Source: Chryseobacterium sp. YIM B08800 (GTDB taxonomy: Bacteria > Bacteroidota > Bacteroidia > Flavobacteriales > Weeksellaceae). Taken from it: DNA of 59,344 bases. A model generated the notes under the pieces. It saw only the letters and a program-made list of their open reading frames with translations, searched no databases and had not been told where the DNA came from. Made by a program: the position numbers and the translations under genes. Where the stretch lies: NCBI RefSeq assembly GCF_026163565.1, contig NZ_JAPDKN010000044.1:1-59344 (forward strand), in the 5' to 3' direction. Below, one piece after another: positions 56,375-59,344 of the stretch (position 1 is its first letter; each line of letters opens with the position of its first letter).

Positions 56375-57217
56375 ATGTTCTTCTTATTCGGAACCGGAAA
56401 ATCTACTTTAAAAAACCAGTATCGGCTTACCAACTGCGAATGCCCAGTTTGTCATCAAAAAAATACAATGATAGCGGGGACTATAGCCAGATATGCGCAT
56501 TTTTTCTTTATCCCTGTACTTCCAACTTCAAGAAAAAATATTGCGATCTGCTCCAATTGTAACTCAAATTTTGTCTTAGAAGATAAACAATTCACTCCGG
56601 AAATGGAGCAAAGTTTTGATTCTCAACAAAAAGTAAACCCAAATCCAAGACCTGTTTGGCACGGATGCGGATGCTTTATCATCTTATTGGCTATCATTTT
56701 TTTTATTGGTAGTGCTATTGTTGGATGGTTTACATCAAAAGATGAACCCGAAAAACCTGTAGATAAGCGTAAAGCAATGCTTAAAAAAGATTTAAGAAAA
56801 GTTACAAGCAAGCCTACTTTTGAGACCGACAGTACTTCATTCTATATAAAAGAGTGTTTTGATATTATGCTTGAAGGAAAGGTTAACAGCAAAGAAGTTG
56901 ATTATTATTCGAAATCAAATGGGGATAAAATTCTTATTCTTATAGATATTGATGATTTGAAAAAAGTGGAGTCCTCTTCACGCTATCATCTTATAGAATA
57001 TGTTACAGAGTGTCTGAATATGCATGACGGTTATGAAGGTAAACAGCTTTATATTGGCGTTGACGGAATGTGGAATATGGTTTTGGTTTCTACTCCAAAC
57101 GGTTCTGATACTTCAGGGAAATTTGCTGATGAAGAATTACTGTATCCTTTCTATGACCAATCACAAAATACGATTGAAGCTGTAGAAATAAAAGCAGAGA
57201 AAAAAACAAGTAAATAA
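56375..57217 (+). CDS. Zinc-ribbon membrane protein, unknown function
   Basis: A 280-residue protein. The N-terminus holds a zinc ribbon (Cys23, Cys26, Cys59, Cys62; CPVCHQKN ... CSNCNSNF) with an extra Cys21, and the intervening segment contains an aromatic cluster (HFFFIPVLPT). A transmembrane helix follows at about 94-118, then a Lys-rich region and a C-terminal alpha/beta domain. I do not recognise a family beyond zinc_ribbon_15-like architecture. Transcribed alone, closed by a terminator. Confidence 0.75.
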   Translation: MFFLFGTGKSTLKNQYRLTNCECPVCHQKNTMIAGTIARYAHFFFIPVLPTSRKNIAICSNCNSNFVLEDKQFTPEMEQSFDSQQKVNPNPRPVWHGCGCFIILLAIIFFIGSAIVGWFTSKDEPEKPVDKRKAMLKKDLRKVTSKPTFETDSTSFYIKECFDIMLEGKVNSKEVDYYSKSNGDKILILIDIDDLKKVESSSRYHLIEYVTECLNMHDGYEGKQLYIGVDGMWNMVLVSTPNGSDTSGKFADEELLYPFYDQSQNTIEAVEIKAEKKTSK

Positions 57218-57236
57218 TTATTCGTCAATAATAATA

Positions 57237-57266
57237 TAAAAGCCTTTCATTACGAAAGGCTTTTTA
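57237..57266. terminator. Bidirectional terminator between the zinc-ribbon gene and trpS
   Basis: AAAAGCCTTTC, loop ATTA, GAAAGGCTTTTT: a strong stem of about ten pairs with A- and T-rich flanks, between converging genes. Confidence 0.9.
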
Positions 57267-57287
57267 GTTCTACTTATCTCAAAAAAT

Positions 57288-58256
57288 TTAAATTCCCAAA
57301 CTTTCTCTTACTCTTTTAATAGTTTCCGTGGCAATTACTCTTGTTTTTGCTGCTCCTTCCTGAAGTTTGGCTTCCAATTCATCAAGATTGTTCATGTAGT
57401 AAGAAAATAATTCTCTTTCTTTTTCAAATCTTGTTAAAATTAATTGTAAAAGTTCCATTTTAGCATGACCATAACCGAAGTTTCCGGCTAAATATTTTGC
57501 TCTTAATTCTTCGGTTTGTTCAGGTGTTGCAATCAATTCATAGATAGCGAAAGTCTTGTCTGTAGAAGGATCTTTTGGTTCTTCTAAAGATTTAGAGTCG
57601 CTTTCAATACTCATTACCTGTTTTTTTAATTGTTTTTCAGGTAAGAAAATATTGATGATATTTCCTCTTGATTTAGACATTTTATGACCATCAATGCCGG
57701 GAACATATTTGGTATCTTCCTGCAACTCGGCTTGAGGTAAAACCAAAACTTCACCCATCTGATTATTAAATCTTGAGGCTACATCACGGGCAATTTCCAA
57801 ATGTTGAAGCTGATCTTTTCCTACAGGAACTATTTCGGCATCATATAATAAAATATCTGCGGCCATCAAAATAGGATAAGTAAACAAACCTGCATTCACA
57901 TCCTGCAAACGGTCTGCTTTATCTTTAAAAGAATGCGCTAAAGTCAATCTCTGATAAGGAAAAAAACATGATAAATGCCAAGAAAGTTCACAGGTTTCAG
58001 GGATGTCGCTCTGTCTGTAAAAAAATGTTTTTTCGGTATCAAGTCCGCAAGCAAGCCAAGCTGCGGCGATTTCGTAAGTGTTGTTTTTTAGTTCTTTTGC
58101 ATCTTTAATCTGCGTCAACGAATGAAGGTTAGCAATGAATAAAAATGATTCGTTTCCTGCTTGCTTAGAAAGCTCTACTGCAGGAATAATTGCACCCAAA
58201 AGGTTTCCAAGGTGCGGTGTTCCGGTGGCTTGTATGCCGGTAAGAATTCTTGACAT
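57288..58256 (-). CDS. trpS: Tryptophanyl-tRNA synthetase (TrpS)
   Basis: A 322-residue class I synthetase that charges tRNA-Trp. HLGN (residues 15-18) is the HIGH motif and KMSKS (192-196) is intact. Other blocks: GIQATGTPHLGNLLGA, YPILMAADILLYDA and VPVGKDQLQHLE. Length is normal. No tRNA genes nearby. Confidence 0.97.
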   Translation of the reverse strand: MSRILTGIQATGTPHLGNLLGAIIPAVELSKQAGNESFLFIANLHSLTQIKDAKELKNNTYEIAAAWLACGLDTEKTFFYRQSDIPETCELSWHLSCFFPYQRLTLAHSFKDKADRLQDVNAGLFTYPILMAADILLYDAEIVPVGKDQLQHLEIARDVASRFNNQMGEVLVLPQAELQEDTKYVPGIDGHKMSKSRGNIINIFLPEKQLKKQVMSIESDSKSLEEPKDPSTDKTFAIYELIATPEQTEELRAKYLAGNFGYGHAKMELLQLILTRFEKERELFSYYMNNLDELEAKLQEGAAKTRVIATETIKRVRESLGI

Positions 58257-58308
58257 TTGTTTAAAATTATTTTTAAAAAATTATTGAATTGCAAATTTAG
58301 GTATTATC

Positions 58309-58526
58309 CCACAGATTACATGGATTTACACAGATGATTGTGAATTTATATCAATAGGAGCGGACTTTAGTCCGTTTTAATAATTAGATGCAGATTGGCT
58401 TTAGCCAAAAATTAAAATTTTCTCTCGCAGGTTTTGCTGATTGAGCAGATTTATATTTTGTGAAAAGATCATTTTAAACGAAAAATATTTAAACAAAAAA
58501 TCTGTGTAAATCTGTGAAATCAGCGG
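58309..58526. repeat. Inverted-repeat element containing two compensatory palindromes
   Basis: Outer arms: CCACAGATTACATGGATTTA at 58309 onward and the reverse complement of 58500-58526 agree at 22 of 27 positions. Inside are CGGACT-TT-AGTCCG (58361-58374) and TTGGCT-TT-AGCCAA (58395-58408), both built on the core CTTTAG with different but self-complementary arms. No ORF. The element fills most of the 281-base trpS-sanA gap and looks REP- or MITE-like. Confidence 0.7.
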
Positions 58527-58537
58527 AAAGAATAAAC

Positions 58538-59182
58538 TTAAGGAATCAAAACCTTCTCCCCACCAAACTTAGGTTCTACACCAAACATAAAATCCCAGAA
58601 AACTTTAGCTCTTGCCAGTTTTTCTCTCGCATTGGTTTTTAAACCCGCATATTTATTTACGTCTTCAGCATTGTAGCCCCAAGCTTCAATATTGTTTTTT
58701 CTGGCAAGATAAACTCCTCTTTCGTTGTGGAATTTTTGGGAAATAATAATGTAAGAATTTTGTCCGAAAATCTCTTTTGCACGAAGCACAGAGTCTAAAG
58801 TTCTGAAACCCGCAAAATCTTCAAAAATCTTCTCAGCAGGAACTCCGGCTTTAATGAGTTCATTTTTCATTTCTTCCGGCTCGTTATAATCTTTCTTAGA
58901 ATTATCGCCACTCACAATGATATTCTGAATTTTTCCGGATTTATATAAGTCTGTTGCAGCTTTTATTCTGTTGAAAAAGTAATCGTTGGGTGCGCCGTTG
59001 GAAAGTATTTTACTTGTTCCAAGGAGAAGTCCGGTTTTTTTATGAGGAACTTTTTCGAGATATTTGGTGATAAAATCATTACTGTATTTTCCAATAGACC
59101 AATTCGCATAGGTAATAAAAATAATTCCTGCCACAAAAAGTAGCAGGAAAATTTTGATTATATTTTTTATAATTCTTTTCAT
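58538..59182 (-). CDS. SanA/DUF218-like membrane protein
   Basis: A 214-residue protein with an N-terminal helix (about residues 8-25) and a DUF218/SanA domain: GLLLGTSKILSNGAPNDYFFNR, IIVSGDNSKKDYNEPEEMKN, FHNERGVYLARKN. SanA-like proteins are linked to envelope integrity and, in enterics, to vancomycin tolerance at high temperature; here the function is unproven. Upstream (59190-59219) lie two adjacent perfect hairpins. Confidence 0.85.
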   Translation of the reverse strand: MKRIIKNIIKIFLLLFVAGIIFITYANWSIGKYSNDFITKYLEKVPHKKTGLLLGTSKILSNGAPNDYFFNRIKAATDLYKSGKIQNIIVSGDNSKKDYNEPEEMKNELIKAGVPAEKIFEDFAGFRTLDSVLRAKEIFGQNSYIIISQKFHNERGVYLARKNNIEAWGYNAEDVNKYAGLKTNAREKLARAKVFWDFMFGVEPKFGGEKVLIP

Positions 59183-59189
59183 ACATCAT

Positions 59190-59219
59190 AAACCTTGAAG
59201 GTTTCATAAAAGTATGAAA
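59190..59219. repeat. Two adjacent perfect hairpins upstream of the SanA-like gene
   Basis: AAACCTT-G-AAGGTTT (59190-59204) shares its last three bases with TTTCATA-AAAG-TATGAAA (59202-59219). A double-hairpin arrangement like those at 19583 and 58361, with different sequence. Confidence 0.6.
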
Positions 59220-59344
59220 TCCCTATGAGTTGGCAACATAAAAATCGATAAAGATTTTGGGATTAAATATGTCCTTTAAAAGACAATAAAGATCTACATA
59301 TTAAGAGCCTGTTTAAATTTTATTGAGTAATAATTTTATGGCAG
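59220..59344. other. Right edge: no gene, possible element boundary
   Basis: No ORF. Two A/T-rich stretches and the phrase GAGCCTGTTTAAATTTT near 59306 resemble insertion-sequence ends, but nothing confirms this and the window stops. Confidence 0.25.

Noticed and set aside
59300..59344. Insertion-sequence end at the right edge
   Set aside because: Only a vague resemblance (GAGCCTGTTTAAATTTT), with no transposase inside the window to support it.

Overview
The window is a low-GC stretch of a Bacteroidota chromosome, most likely a Chryseobacterium-like member of the Flavobacteriia (family Weeksellaceae). Evidence for this includes a cbb3 oxidase with fused CcoN-CcoO and a one-heme CcoP, a protein with a type IX secretion (T9SS) C-terminal tail, several TonB-type outer-membrane receptors, prokaryotic HU-CCDC81 and WG-repeat proteins, an almost complete lack of Shine-Dalgarno sequences, and Bacteroidota promoters of the form TTTG/TTG, about 19 bases, TAnnTTTG. 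No tRNA, rRNA or CRISPR array was seen.

Layout. (1) 1-2.8 kb is accessory DNA. It holds the 3' end of an Rhs-type polymorphic toxin gene whose C-terminal domain carries a His/Cys pair resembling a caspase or CHAT peptidase, an overlapping gene for a probable immunity protein, and an IS110-family element with a frame-broken transposase and a two-stem-loop leader that resembles a bridge RNA. (2) 2.9-12.5 kb holds the cbb3 terminal oxidase module ccoI-ccoS-ccoNO-ccoQ-ccoP-ccoG-ccoH plus a TauE/DsbD-like membrane protein, all on the minus strand. It is divergent from a Crp/Fnr-family regulator; similar palindromes lie in front of the regulator and in front of ccoS. (3) 12.6-15.3 kb holds panB, a small membrane protein, an RluA pseudouridine synthase and a lipoprotein. 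(4) 15.3-21.8 kb is a thiamine operon led by a TPP riboswitch: thiS, thiC, a tenI-like gene, thiE, thiG, thiH, and thiF after a repeat-rich gap. (5) 22-29.4 kb holds two tandem outer-membrane beta-barrel receptors and a DUF5694-like protein, divergent from a LytS/LytTR two-component system. (6) 29.9-37.5 kb holds a T9SS-exported adhesin-like protein and two adjacent aconitases, AcnA type and AcnB. (7) 37.8-41.1 kb holds a WG-repeat protein and a second TPP riboswitch in front of a TonB-dependent receptor, probably for thiamine or a precursor.

(8) 41.3-49.9 kb is mostly housekeeping: an HU-CCDC81 protein, acyl-CoA thioesterase, 2-hydroxyacid dehydrogenase, serine hydrolase lipoprotein, Ig-like lipoprotein, heme-binding protein, Nudix hydrolase, XerD-like recombinase, dCMP deaminase and enoyl-CoA hydratase. 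(9) 50-52.5 kb is a divergent katA/oxyR pair. (10) 52.6-54 kb is metK behind a leader that matches the SAM-II riboswitch core. (11) 54.1-59.3 kb holds a small secreted protein, an ECF sigma factor followed by a 44-codon ORF, a HAD hydrolase, a zinc-ribbon membrane protein, trpS and a SanA-like DUF218 protein. Composite inverted-repeat or REP-like elements sit between several of these genes.

How the parts connect: ccoI, ccoS, ccoG and ccoH are assembly and copper-supply factors for the oxidase encoded beside them, and the Crp/Fnr protein is the likely regulator. The two TPP riboswitches tie thiamine synthesis to outer-membrane uptake. OxyR probably controls the catalase, and the SAM-sensing leader would set MetK level. 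The least explained items are the Rhs C-terminal domain with its neighbour, the IS110 leader RNA, and the compensatory-palindrome repeat near 58.4 kb.
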